Part shown: piece after piece, positions 10,279 to 19,881 of the stretch
How positions within the stretch are numbered: position 1 is the first letter of the stretch
How the letters are laid out: every line of letters starts with the position of its first letter
Source of the DNA: Bacteroidota bacterium
GTDB taxonomy: Bacteria > Bacteroidota > Bacteroidia > AKYH767-A > OLB10
Direction of reading: 5' to 3'
Assembly (NCBI GenBank): GCA_947453935.1
Contig: CANGJU010000006.1
Span: 1 to 52,189, forward strand
Length of the DNA: 52,189 bases
Notes under the pieces: generated by a model
Told to the model about the DNA's origin: nothing
Databases searched by the model: none
What the model saw: the letters and a program-made list of their open reading frames with translations, nothing else
Position numbers and translations under genes: made by a program

Positions 10279-12633
10279 ATGAAAAAGCTACTTGCAATCG
10301 GATTTATTCTATTGTTTTACTCTCATTCATTCGCTCAATTAAATGTTAGTTTACGAGCTAATTTACCATTTAATAACGTACTTTCTAATATTGGAGGCTA
10401 TGTAGATAGCTCTGGAAATGAATATGCGTTAGTGGGAACTTTTACAGGTCTTTCGATAGTAGATGTAACGAATCCTACTAATCCTGTTGTTAAGTTCAAT
10501 ATACCAGGCACTAATTCAGATTGGAGAGAGGTAAAAACCTGGCAGAACTATGCTTATGTAACTACCGAAGGATGTTGCAATGGACTTCAAATATTGAATC
10601 TTGGATACTTGCCTGATTCTGTCCCAACCAAATTTTACAAAGGCGATGGTGCTATCAATAATCAAATAAATACCATTCATGCGTTGCATATAGAAGATGG
10701 ATACTGCTATTTGTTTGGTAGTAATTTATTTAATGGCGCTGCGTTGATTCTTGACCTTGCTAATCCATGGAATCCTACGTATACGGGTCACTCGCCAGGT
10801 ACTTATGTGCACGATGGTTATGTTCGCAACGACACACTCTATGGCTGCCATATTTATGATGGCTATTTTTCGGTAATGGATGTAACCAATAAGGCAAATC
10901 CGGCTTTAGTTACTACCCAAAATACACCAAGTTTATTTACCCATAATTCATGGCTTAATGATGCAGGCAATGTATTGTTCACGACAGATGAAGTGAGCGA
11001 CTCTTACCTTGCTGCATATGACATTTCTGATGTAAATAACATAACAGAGCTTGGAAAAATACAATTAACCCCTGGCTCGGGTTCAATCATTCATAATACG
11101 CATACGCTTGATGATTTTGAAATTGTGAGCTGGTATAAAGATGGAATTGCTATTGTTGACGTAAGCAGACCCGACAATATGATTGTTGTTGGAAGTTACG
11201 ATACCTACCCGCAAGGAGCAGGAAATGGATTTAATGGATGTTGGGGCGTATATCCTTTTTTACCTTCGGGAAATTTAGTTTGTTCTGATATTGACAATGG
11301 ATTGTTTGTACTAACGCCTACGTATGTACGTGGTTGTTATTTAGAAGGTTTGATAACAGACTCCTTATCCGGAACACCTATTTTCAATGCCACGATTCAA
11401 ATTTTAAATACATCCATCAGTAAGCAAAGTAAACTTACCGGCGAATATAAAACAGGAACTGCTGCAGCTGGAATTTATGATATTCAGGTTTCGAAAGCTG
11501 GCTACACCACTAAAACAATTTATGGTGTTTCTCTAACAAACGGACTAGTTACTAACTTAAATGTTCCATTGGTAAGTTTCTCAACAGTCGCTGCAATTGG
11601 TACAGTAACCAATGCAGTAACGGGAGCTCCTGTTGCTAATGCCACGGTTCATTTTTCAAATACACAATTTGATGTAACAGCAACAACTAATGCGGCAGGT
11701 CAATATACACTTGCAGGTTTTTATCCGGATAACTATACAATTACAGTAGGGAAATGGGGATACCAAACTGTTTGCTCAAACTCGCAAGTAGATGCAACTC
11801 CATTAAGCTTTGCATTAACACCAGGATATTACGATGATTTCGCCTTAGATTTTGGTTGGACAGTTAGCGGTCCTTCGCCAAACGCTTGGGAACGAGGTAT
11901 TCCTATTCAAACAAACAATCAAAATGCAATTGCCAATCCAGGTACTGATGTGTCGGGCGATTGTGGTGAGCAATGTTATGTAACTGATAATGGTGGTGGT
12001 GGTCCTTGGGATAATGATGTTGACCAAGGAGCGACAATTCTTACTTCGCCAGTGTTTGACTTATCGAATAACTCAAATGCATCGCTAAGCTATAAACGTT
12101 GGTTTTATAATGGGGGAATTACAAATGGAGCTCCTGACGATACAATGAGTATTTATTTAACAAATGGTAGCACAACAGTGTTACTAGAACGCACGTATGC
12201 TGGACAACCTTCTCAAAGCACATGGTTGAATCAATCGTATCAAATAGGCAGTTTACTTCCACTAACATCTACCATGCAACTAATCGTAAATATTAGTGAT
12301 CCGGGCCCAACGTTTAATATAGTAGAAGGCGGACTAGATAATTTTGTCATCAGCAACCTGACTGGTATTGAATCGAATGAAAGTACTAGTACTTCTATTT
12401 CTGCACAGCCAAATCCATTTGCAAATAATACACAGATTAAGGTTTTGAATAGAACAGGTGGAAATAGCAAATTATTAATTTATGATGCTTTGGGTAAAGT
12501 TGTTGAACAAAGAGATTTAGAAGGCGTAAATAATTATTTGAATGTAGGACAGGAATTAACATCAGGTATTTATACTCTTCAATTAATTTCTTCGAGTGGG
12601 AATTCAAACACCATGAAAATTGTGAAAGAATAA
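10279..12633 (+). CDS. Choice-of-anchor B / LVIVD-type secreted protein with CarboxypepD_reg-like domains and T9SS type A sorting domain
   Basis: LSIVDVTNPTNPVV, HDGYVRNDTLYGCHIYDGYFSVMDVT repeats; C-term PNPFANNTQIKV...GIYTLQLISSSGNSNTMKIVKE. Confidence 0.8.
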   Translation: MKKLLAIGFILLFYSHSFAQLNVSLRANLPFNNVLSNIGGYVDSSGNEYALVGTFTGLSIVDVTNPTNPVVKFNIPGTNSDWREVKTWQNYAYVTTEGCCNGLQILNLGYLPDSVPTKFYKGDGAINNQINTIHALHIEDGYCYLFGSNLFNGAALILDLANPWNPTYTGHSPGTYVHDGYVRNDTLYGCHIYDGYFSVMDVTNKANPALVTTQNTPSLFTHNSWLNDAGNVLFTTDEVSDSYLAAYDISDVNNITELGKIQLTPGSGSIIHNTHTLDDFEIVSWYKDGIAIVDVSRPDNMIVVGSYDTYPQGAGNGFNGCWGVYPFLPSGNLVCSDIDNGLFVLTPTYVRGCYLEGLITDSLSGTPIFNATIQILNTSISKQSKLTGEYKTGTAAAGIYDIQVSKAGYTTKTIYGVSLTNGLVTNLNVPLVSFSTVAAIGTVTNAVTGAPVANATVHFSNTQFDVTATTNAAGQYTLAGFYPDNYTITVGKWGYQTVCSNSQVDATPLSFALTPGYYDDFALDFGWTVSGPSPNAWERGIPIQTNNQNAIANPGTDVSGDCGEQCYVTDNGGGGPWDNDVDQGATILTSPVFDLSNNSNASLSYKRWFYNGGITNGAPDDTMSIYLTNGSTTVLLERTYAGQPSQSTWLNQSYQIGSLLPLTSTMQLIVNISDPGPTFNIVEGGLDNFVISNLTGIESNESTSTSISAQPNPFANNTQIKVLNRTGGNSKLLIYDALGKVVEQRDLEGVNNYLNVGQELTSGIYTLQLISSSGNSNTMKIVKE

Positions 12634-12656
12634 AGACTATTCTTAGAATATAATAC

Positions 12657-12690
12657 AGCCAGGTAAAATTAAAATTACCTGGCTTTTCTT
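12657..12690 (+). terminator. Intrinsic terminator
   Basis: AGCCAGGTAA AATTAAAA TTACCTGGCT followed by TTTCTTTTTC. Confidence 0.8.
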
Positions 12691-12821
12691 TTTCAGATTA
12701 GTAAAGATATTTGATGGTAAAAACTCCTACTTTATAAACTTCTTATTGTTGAAACAATAATCCACTATAAAAAATAGTTATTTGTTTAGATTGAATATTT
12801 GTAGTGTATCGCTTTCAGCAA

Positions 12822-14746
12822 TGACTAAAAACTATTTTGCTTTACTTGCACTTTGGGCTACCACCCTTGTCTCACCTGCGTTTAGTCAAAATCCAGCAAC
12901 ATGTAAGCCTTCAGCAGTCAAAAAATCAATGAAGTATTATGAAGATGCTGAACGGTTAAATCAGTCGCGAGAATCATTTGTAAAAATCAAAGAGCTACTA
13001 GTTAAATCAATTGAAGAAGATTCAACTAACGGTAACGCGTGGTGGTTATATGGTGATATCGCACTTCAGTTTCACAAAGATGCTGAAATGGCAACCGCTT
13101 ACGAAGCATTAATTCGTTTTTGTCCTGACGCCTCTGCTGATGCCTATTATCATTTAGGCGATTATTATTATAATCAAAAACGTTTCAAAGAGTGTATTCG
13201 CTTATTTGATGAGTACTTGAGCTTTGGCAAAGTACGAGAAGAATATGCATCTGATGCAGCACTAAAAAAAGTGAGAGCCAAACTCATGATGAATCCTGTG
13301 CCCTTTAATCCAACAGCATTAAAAAGTGTTTCCACAGGAGATCCTGAGTACCTAGCCATTATTTCACCCGATAATGAATTGTGTTTTTTCACACGCAGGT
13401 TTGATGAAAACAGAAAAGGTGCTGTTACAGTAAGTAATGTTGAGAAATTTATGCTTGCTGAAAAGAAAGACGGAGCATTTACCAAAGGAGAACCAATGCC
13501 ACTCCCCTTTAACAAATCAACCAGCGGAAATGAAGGTGGAGCATCCATTAGCGTTGACAATAAATCACTTTTCTTCACCGTAAACAAAGGAGGTAATTTC
13601 GATATCTATACCTGCGAAAATAACAATGGCACTTGGACAGAACCCGAAAGTGTAAGTCCGCTGGTAAACGACGCTAAATACTGGGATAGTCAGCCAAGTA
13701 TTTCTCCAAATGGTAAAGCACTTTATTTTGTAAGCTACCGCGATGCAGTAAATAAAACCAGTGATATTTATGTCACGCAAAAACTAGTTGGCAGTGGATG
13801 GACAGCTCCTTCTAAGCTACCAAAGTTTATTAATACCGTAGGTAATGAAAAGACCCCTTTTATGCATCCTGATAATCGTACCTTTTATTTCAGTTCTGAT
13901 AATTTACCTGGCATGGGAGGCTTTGATATTTATATGTGTAAATTAAAAAGTGACGGTACCTGGTCGGAACCAATTAACATTGGCTATCCTATCAATACAG
14001 AGGCTGATGAAGTTGGCTTCTTTGTTAGTACTGATGGTAAAAAAGGCTATTTCGCATCGAACAGTTTAAAAGGTGTTGGTGGTTATGATATTTATGAATT
14101 TGATTTACCTGAAACGGTAAAACCTGATAAAGTACTATTTCTTAAAGGTGAAATTGAAGGAGATAAATCGGAGTTGGCGAATGCAAAAATTGAATTGAAA
14201 AATGTAAAAACAAAAGAGACAGTTGAAGTAAAAGTTGATAGCATCACAGGTAAGTATGCCTCAGTTGTTGCATTTGATGATGATTATATTCTTACTGTCA
14301 AAAAAGAAGGACTCGCTTATAACTCTCAATATTTTTCGAAGAAAGATTCTACTCTTAATCAGCCTAAAAAGGTGAATTTAGAAGTGAAAAAAATTGAAGT
14401 CGGTAAACCATATCAACTGAATAATATTTTATTCAGCACTAATTCAAGTGAACTAAATCAGCAGGACAAAGATATTATTGAAGATTTTTCAGATTATTTA
14501 AAAATAAATAAATCATTAAAGGTGTCGATTGAAGGCCATACCGACAATGCAGGCAATCCGCAAGAAAACCAAAAGCTTTCCGAAGAAAGAGCAAGTGAAG
14601 TTTTAAATTATCTGACGCAGCAAGGAATTGACAAAAGCCGTTTGACATCGAAAGGTTTTGGAGCAACAAAACCCAAAGCAGATAATGATACAGAAGTGAA
14701 TATGGCTAAAAACCGCAGAACAGAATTTGTGATTATTGGCAAATAA
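12822..14746 (+). CDS. OmpA family protein with PD40-type beta-propeller repeats
   Basis: PSISPNGKALYFVS, GGFDIYMCK, GGYDIYEFD propeller blades; C-terminal IEGHTDNAGNPQENQKLSEERASEVLNYL...NRRTEF; ATG at 12822 preferred. Confidence 0.88.
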
Positions 14747-16519
14747 TTAAAAATCGCCCAACCAGCTTTTCAAAATATTTTTCTTGCTTTCGGATAGGCC
14801 TTCCGTTAGTACAAGATAATAACTTACATAAGGAGTATTTGTTACTTTTAAGGAAAATCGTTTTATCATCCCTCCTCTTGCAATCAAAAACTCCACCTTA
14901 TCATCAATACGAACTTCTCCAAGCGCATTTGCCATGTCACCAGCAAAGCGTACATCATTAATCGCTACAATTTCATCACCCACATTTAAGCCAGCAAACC
15001 ATGCTGGTGAATTTCGCTCTACTGACGAAACTGTATTTTTTCCGGCTTGTAAGTTAATACCAACATATACTTTTTCTTCATCTGCAAAATTATCTTCCAG
15101 CATCAATCCGAAATCATTCGTAATTGAATCAAATGGAACTCGTTGCGTATTGTAAACATAATTCTTAAAAAAATCATTCATATCACAACCTGCAATCTGA
15201 CTAACGGCCTGTTGAAATTCTGCATCTGTAAATCCTCTGTTATAATCTAAGAAATACGTTTGATACAAAACTTGCATTACATCATCCAGCGATTTTTTTG
15301 CGTTGGTTTTCGATCTAATAATCATATCCAGCGTAGCAGCAACCGCCGATCCTTTTGAATAATAACTTACACTTGTATTATTCGAGTTTTCATTAGGTCG
15401 ATAGTATTTAATCCAAGCATCAAAACTAGCTTCATTCAAAGGCTGAATAGCGGCTCCAAGCTGATTATCGGAATAAGAAAATGAATTAGCTACCTTCTGT
15501 AAAAATTCATCACGCGTATAAAATCCACTACGATATACAATTAAATCTTCGTAATAAGCAGTAAAACCTTCCGACACAAACAACATATTTGTGTAATTTT
15601 CATTGTCGTAATCAAACGGTCCTAATGCTTTAGGACGCATTCTTTTTACATTCCATAAATGAAAATATTCATGTGCAACTAAGGTTAAAAAATCTTTATA
15701 ATCATCACCAACATAACCATTTCTTTCTGTTTGAAGGGTAGTAGAGTTTTTATGCTCTAATCCACCACCCCCATTTATGAGATTGTGTACAATGAATAAA
15801 TAATTTTTACATGGATGTGGTCCACCAAAAACATTCAGCGATTGCTCTGTGATTACGGCCATATCTTTCTTTAGCTGCTCCTCATTGTAATTAGCCTGCC
15901 CGAACATAGCTACCTCATGTTTTACACCACACGACTCAAATGAAAACACTTTATGATTACCAATTTCAAAAGGGGCATCAACTAAATCATCATAATTATC
16001 TGCTGTAAATACATTCTCAACTGCATTCATTTTGCTAAGTGCAACAGAAATTATTTTCCAGTTATTAGCAGGAGATACTTTTACAGTTATCTTTTTCGAT
16101 AAATATTCTTTGGCAAAGACAAAGACGCTCGTTCCATTTAAATAAGCATGCTCTGCATCGATATAACTTGTACGTACAGAAAGCTCATTCGCATATAAAT
16201 CATACTCCACTTTTACATCGCCTTTTTCTGCTGATATGGTCCAGATGTTCTTTCTTGTCTTTAGTGTATGTAATTGTTCCCCCTTTTCGTTGAAGGCTTT
16301 AAATGACTCCACATTTTTTGAGAACTCACGTACTAAATACGACCCCGGCGCCCAAACAGGCATGTGTATTTCAATGTCGCCTCCTTTCCATTTCTTAAAG
16401 GTGGCAGTAACATGCGCGTAATGTGTTTCTGGATGAGGAAAATCAATTGAATAGTCTTGCGCATATCCAGTTGAACAAAAAAACAGAAATCCAATAATTG
16501 ATAAAACAATCGTTCTCAT
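14747..16519 (-). CDS. M61 family metallopeptidase with PDZ domain (glycyl-aminopeptidase-like)
   Basis: LVAHEYFHLWNVKRMRPKALGPFDY; C-terminal PDZ NSPAWFAGLNVGDEIVAIND. Confidence 0.9.
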   Translation of the reverse strand: MRTIVLSIIGFLFFCSTGYAQDYSIDFPHPETHYAHVTATFKKWKGGDIEIHMPVWAPGSYLVREFSKNVESFKAFNEKGEQLHTLKTRKNIWTISAEKGDVKVEYDLYANELSVRTSYIDAEHAYLNGTSVFVFAKEYLSKKITVKVSPANNWKIISVALSKMNAVENVFTADNYDDLVDAPFEIGNHKVFSFESCGVKHEVAMFGQANYNEEQLKKDMAVITEQSLNVFGGPHPCKNYLFIVHNLINGGGGLEHKNSTTLQTERNGYVGDDYKDFLTLVAHEYFHLWNVKRMRPKALGPFDYDNENYTNMLFVSEGFTAYYEDLIVYRSGFYTRDEFLQKVANSFSYSDNQLGAAIQPLNEASFDAWIKYYRPNENSNNTSVSYYSKGSAVAATLDMIIRSKTNAKKSLDDVMQVLYQTYFLDYNRGFTDAEFQQAVSQIAGCDMNDFFKNYVYNTQRVPFDSITNDFGLMLEDNFADEEKVYVGINLQAGKNTVSSVERNSPAWFAGLNVGDEIVAINDVRFAGDMANALGEVRIDDKVEFLIARGGMIKRFSLKVTNTPYVSYYLVLTEGLSESKKNILKSWLGDF

Positions 16520-16564
16520 TTACTCTTAATTTGGAGCAAAAGTAAAGAAATTGTTTGATGAAAA

Positions 16565-16927
16565 TTAAAAAGAATTAGGGCGACGTTTACCATCTTTAAA
16601 ATAGATGGTCCTTAATTTTCTTTGCGTTAAGAAGTAAGCAACCAAAACAGAAACTATCGTTGTAATTGCTAGCACTGAAAAAATTCGATACGGATGATTG
16701 GGCAAATATCTTTCTGTAACTATCAAGGTAAGAATCTGCAAAGGTGCAATGATCATTAAATATCTACCGAAGGTTACATTTCCGTCATGCCATGTTTCTT
16801 CGCTACGCATAGAAACACTTGTTTTAAATCCAAAGCCACCATATTCATTAGGGCGTTGATTTAACTTAACACCAATGGTAAAAATAACCATCACAATAAA
16901 CGAGCATATTAGAAGCAAAAGGTTCAT
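16565..16927 (-). CDS. SdpI-family-like small membrane protein
   Basis: Three TM segments, PNEYGGFGFKTSVSMRSEETWHDGNVTFGR motif. Confidence 0.55.
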   Translation of the reverse strand: MNLLLLICSFIVMVIFTIGVKLNQRPNEYGGFGFKTSVSMRSEETWHDGNVTFGRYLMIIAPLQILTLIVTERYLPNHPYRIFSVLAITTIVSVLVAYFLTQRKLRTIYFKDGKRRPNSF

Positions 16928-16947
16928 TCGAAAAATTTAAAAAAGGG

Positions 16948-17577
16948 TTATTTAAATTGTCGTTGTAACTGTTCAGGGGTCATAAATTCATAATCAGAAG
17001 GGATTTCAAATTTCTTCTTTGAAACCTTCTCTTCAGTAACTTTGCTTGCAGTCATTGTCATAGACATACCATTCAAATCAGCGGTATATTCTAGAGGCGC
17101 ACCTTTGAGGTTTTCAAAATTACCACCCCAGCTACCACCACCAGTAATACCCTCAGCACACCATACTGTCATTTTAGTGTTTTCATCAAATACCAATGTT
17201 GCTTTCTTACAATCATAACCAGCAATTTTCTTTGTATCCTCTGAATAATTAATTGTTGGTATTTTTGTTTTCGTCGACTTATCGTCGCGAGGATTCATGG
17301 CAATTTTCTTTCCCATCATATCCATCAAAATAGTCATCTCATTTTTCACACAAATGGTCACCATTTTCATTCCCATAAAACCATCACTCTCGGTACGGCA
17401 GTTATCATTGGAAAAATAGCATACACTTTCCGATGGAAGCATCGCCTTTTGATCAGATGGTAAATCGACACTAGGATAATTAATTTTATAAATAATCTTA
17501 CCCTGTTTAACTTGAGCTAAGACAGACTGATATCCTATGGACAACAGCAGTAGCAATGCAAAAAATTTTGTTTTCAT
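16948..17577 (-). CDS. Secreted DUF4412/GLPGLI-like protein
   Basis: Signal peptide; QGKIIYKINYPS, KKIAGYDCKKATLVFDENTKMTVWCAEGI. Confidence 0.6.
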   Translation of the reverse strand: MKTKFFALLLLLSIGYQSVLAQVKQGKIIYKINYPSVDLPSDQKAMLPSESVCYFSNDNCRTESDGFMGMKMVTICVKNEMTILMDMMGKKIAMNPRDDKSTKTKIPTINYSEDTKKIAGYDCKKATLVFDENTKMTVWCAEGITGGGSWGGNFENLKGAPLEYTADLNGMSMTMTASKVTEEKVSKKKFEIPSDYEFMTPEQLQRQFK

Positions 17578-17589
17578 AGTTTTGGAACG

Positions 17590-17635
17590 CAAATTTAATA
17601 AACTAATTACTTACAAAGCAAATTTGTAGATTTGC
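17590..17635. promoter_or_regulatory. Divergent promoter region between 16948(-) and 17662(+)
   Basis: + strand TAGATTTG 17627-17634; - strand TAAATTTG 17590-17597 with CAAA (TTTG on -) at 17619-17622; inverted repeat GCAAAT-N6-ATTTGC 17618-17635. Confidence 0.4.
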
Positions 17636-17661
17636 AAATAATAAAACATTTTATAAAAATT

Positions 17662-19833
17662 ATGAAAAATACAATCCTTGCATTTGTAATTGCGATAAGC
17701 TGTACAACTGTTTCCTACTCTCAAAAAGGCTTTTTACAACTAGAAGATATATGGGGAAGCAGGAAATTATCTGCAAAAACAGTGAGTGGATTTAATTCGA
17801 TGAAAAATGGTGAACACTATTCAAATTCAGTGTATACACCTATATTTAAAATCGAAAAATATAATTTTAAAGATGGAAAAGCCATTGAAACAATTCTAAC
17901 TGAAAATGATCTAGTTTACAAAGGCGATACAATTGCTATCAGTGATTATCAATTCAGTTCAGATGAAAATTTGATTTTACTTTCAGCAAATACGGAAGCT
18001 ATTTATCGTCACTCAAGTAAGTCTGATTATTTTGTTTTTGACCGTAAAACAAAGCAACTTTCAAAAATTACAGGCACTGAAAAAGTGATGTATTGTCAAT
18101 TTTCTCCTGATAATAAACAAGTGGCTTATGTAAAAGAAAACAATCTTTACATCTACGATTTATCTACAAAATTAGAAACGGCTATTACTAGTGATGGAAA
18201 GAAGAATTCAATTATTAACGGAGCTACCGATTGGGTTTATGAGGAAGAATTCAGTATGGACGTTGCATACGCATGGTCGCCAGACGGAAAAAAAATTGCC
18301 TATTACAAATTTGATGAAAGTAATGTTAAAGAGTTTAACTTAACTTATTACGGCAATCTTTATCCAAAGGAAGAAAAATACAAATACCCAAAAGCTGGCG
18401 AAGAAAATTCAAAGGTTGAAATTTATGCGTATGATGTTACCAGCAAGCAAAACACTTTGCTGAATACAGGTAAAGACAGAGAATATATTCCTAGAATTAA
18501 ATGGACCAACAATTCAGGAATCCTGAGCATTCAAACGCTAAACAGACACCAAAATCATTTAGAACTTTTGTTTATTAATGTAAATGATAATACTTCTAAA
18601 TGTGTGATAAAAGAAGACAACAATTCCTTTATAGAAATTACTGACGACTTAAAATTCCTTGAAAATGGTAGTCAGTTTATATGGACATCGACAAGAGATG
18701 GCTACAACCATATATACCTATATGCTGTTGATGGAAAATTAATTAAGCAAATAACAAAAGGAAACTTTGAAGTCTCATCTTATTACGGATTTGATGAAAG
18801 TAAAAAAACATTCTATTATTTATCTACTGAATTAAGTCCTACTGAACGTTACGTATATTCGATTACGATAGACGGCAAGAAAACAAATTTAGCTCCTGAA
18901 AAAGGAACACATAGTGCTTCATTTAGTAATGGATTTAAATATTTCGTTGATACCTACTCTTCATACGGAAAGCCATACACTTGTTCAGTTATCAATAACG
19001 TTGGAAAACAAATAAGAGTATTAGAAGACAACCGCGACGTAAAAGCAGCAATGCAGGAATATCGCTTAGGTAAGATAAAAGAGTTTACTTTTAAAAATAA
19101 AAATGGTATTGAGTTTTACGGTTGGATGATGTATCCACCTGATTTCGATTCAACATTAAAATACCCTGTACTAATAAATGTTTACGGTGGTCCTGGAGTA
19201 CAAACAGTAACCAACGATTGGGATGGTCCTAATTATTTATGGCATCAAATGCTTGCTCAAAGAGGCTACATCATTGCAAGTATTGAAAACAGAGGCACGC
19301 CTGGAAGAGGATTAGAATGGGCAAATTGCATCTATAAAGATTTAGGAAAATTAGAAGTAGATGATCAGATCTCTGGATCAAATTACATTAAAGCATTACC
19401 ATACGTTGAAAACAGCCGCATGGGTGTTTGGGGATGGAGCTTTGGAGGTTATATGACTTCGTTGTTAATGACAAAAGTTCATACGCAGTTTAAAGCAGGT
19501 ATTGCAGTTGCACCAGTGACTAACTGGCGTTACTACGATAATATTTACACTGAGCGTTACCTGCAAACACCGCAAGAAAATGCAGAAGGCTACGACAAAA
19601 ATTCTCCAACTACTTACGCAAAAGAATTAAAAGGAAAGTTATTACTTGTTCATGGATCAGCAGATGACAATGTGCACATGCAGAACTCAATGGACTTTAT
19701 TAACGCCTTGGTTAAATACAATAAGCAATTCGATTTATTCATTTATCCGAATCGGAATCATGGTATATACGGAGATGGGGCTCGCTTACATCTCTACACA
19801 AAAATGACTGATTTTATCATCAACAATTTATAA
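17662..19833 (+). CDS. S9 family peptidase (dipeptidyl peptidase IV-like)
   Basis: DWVYEEEFSMDVAYAWSPDGKKIAYYKFDES, GWSFGGYMTSLLM, DDNVHMQNS, NRNHGIYG; ATG 17662 preferred. Confidence 0.95.
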   Translation: MKNTILAFVIAISCTTVSYSQKGFLQLEDIWGSRKLSAKTVSGFNSMKNGEHYSNSVYTPIFKIEKYNFKDGKAIETILTENDLVYKGDTIAISDYQFSSDENLILLSANTEAIYRHSSKSDYFVFDRKTKQLSKITGTEKVMYCQFSPDNKQVAYVKENNLYIYDLSTKLETAITSDGKKNSIINGATDWVYEEEFSMDVAYAWSPDGKKIAYYKFDESNVKEFNLTYYGNLYPKEEKYKYPKAGEENSKVEIYAYDVTSKQNTLLNTGKDREYIPRIKWTNNSGILSIQTLNRHQNHLELLFINVNDNTSKCVIKEDNNSFIEITDDLKFLENGSQFIWTSTRDGYNHIYLYAVDGKLIKQITKGNFEVSSYYGFDESKKTFYYLSTELSPTERYVYSITIDGKKTNLAPEKGTHSASFSNGFKYFVDTYSSYGKPYTCSVINNVGKQIRVLEDNRDVKAAMQEYRLGKIKEFTFKNKNGIEFYGWMMYPPDFDSTLKYPVLINVYGGPGVQTVTNDWDGPNYLWHQMLAQRGYIIASIENRGTPGRGLEWANCIYKDLGKLEVDDQISGSNYIKALPYVENSRMGVWGWSFGGYMTSLLMTKVHTQFKAGIAVAPVTNWRYYDNIYTERYLQTPQENAEGYDKNSPTTYAKELKGKLLLVHGSADDNVHMQNSMDFINALVKYNKQFDLFIYPNRNHGIYGDGARLHLYTKMTDFIINNL

Positions 19834-19838
19834 CAAAA

Positions 19839-19866
19839 AATCCCCGACTAATCGGGGATTTTTTTT
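19839..19866. terminator. Bidirectional intrinsic terminator
   Basis: AATCCCCGA CTAA TCGGGGATT flanked by A6 and T7. Confidence 0.88.
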
Positions 19867-19881
19867 GTCTTTTTATTTTTA

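Noticed and set aside
13174-13780. Antisense ORFs 13174..13587 and 13565..13780
   Set aside because: Antisense to the well-supported OmpA/PD40 coding frame; low-complexity products with no promoter or homology signal
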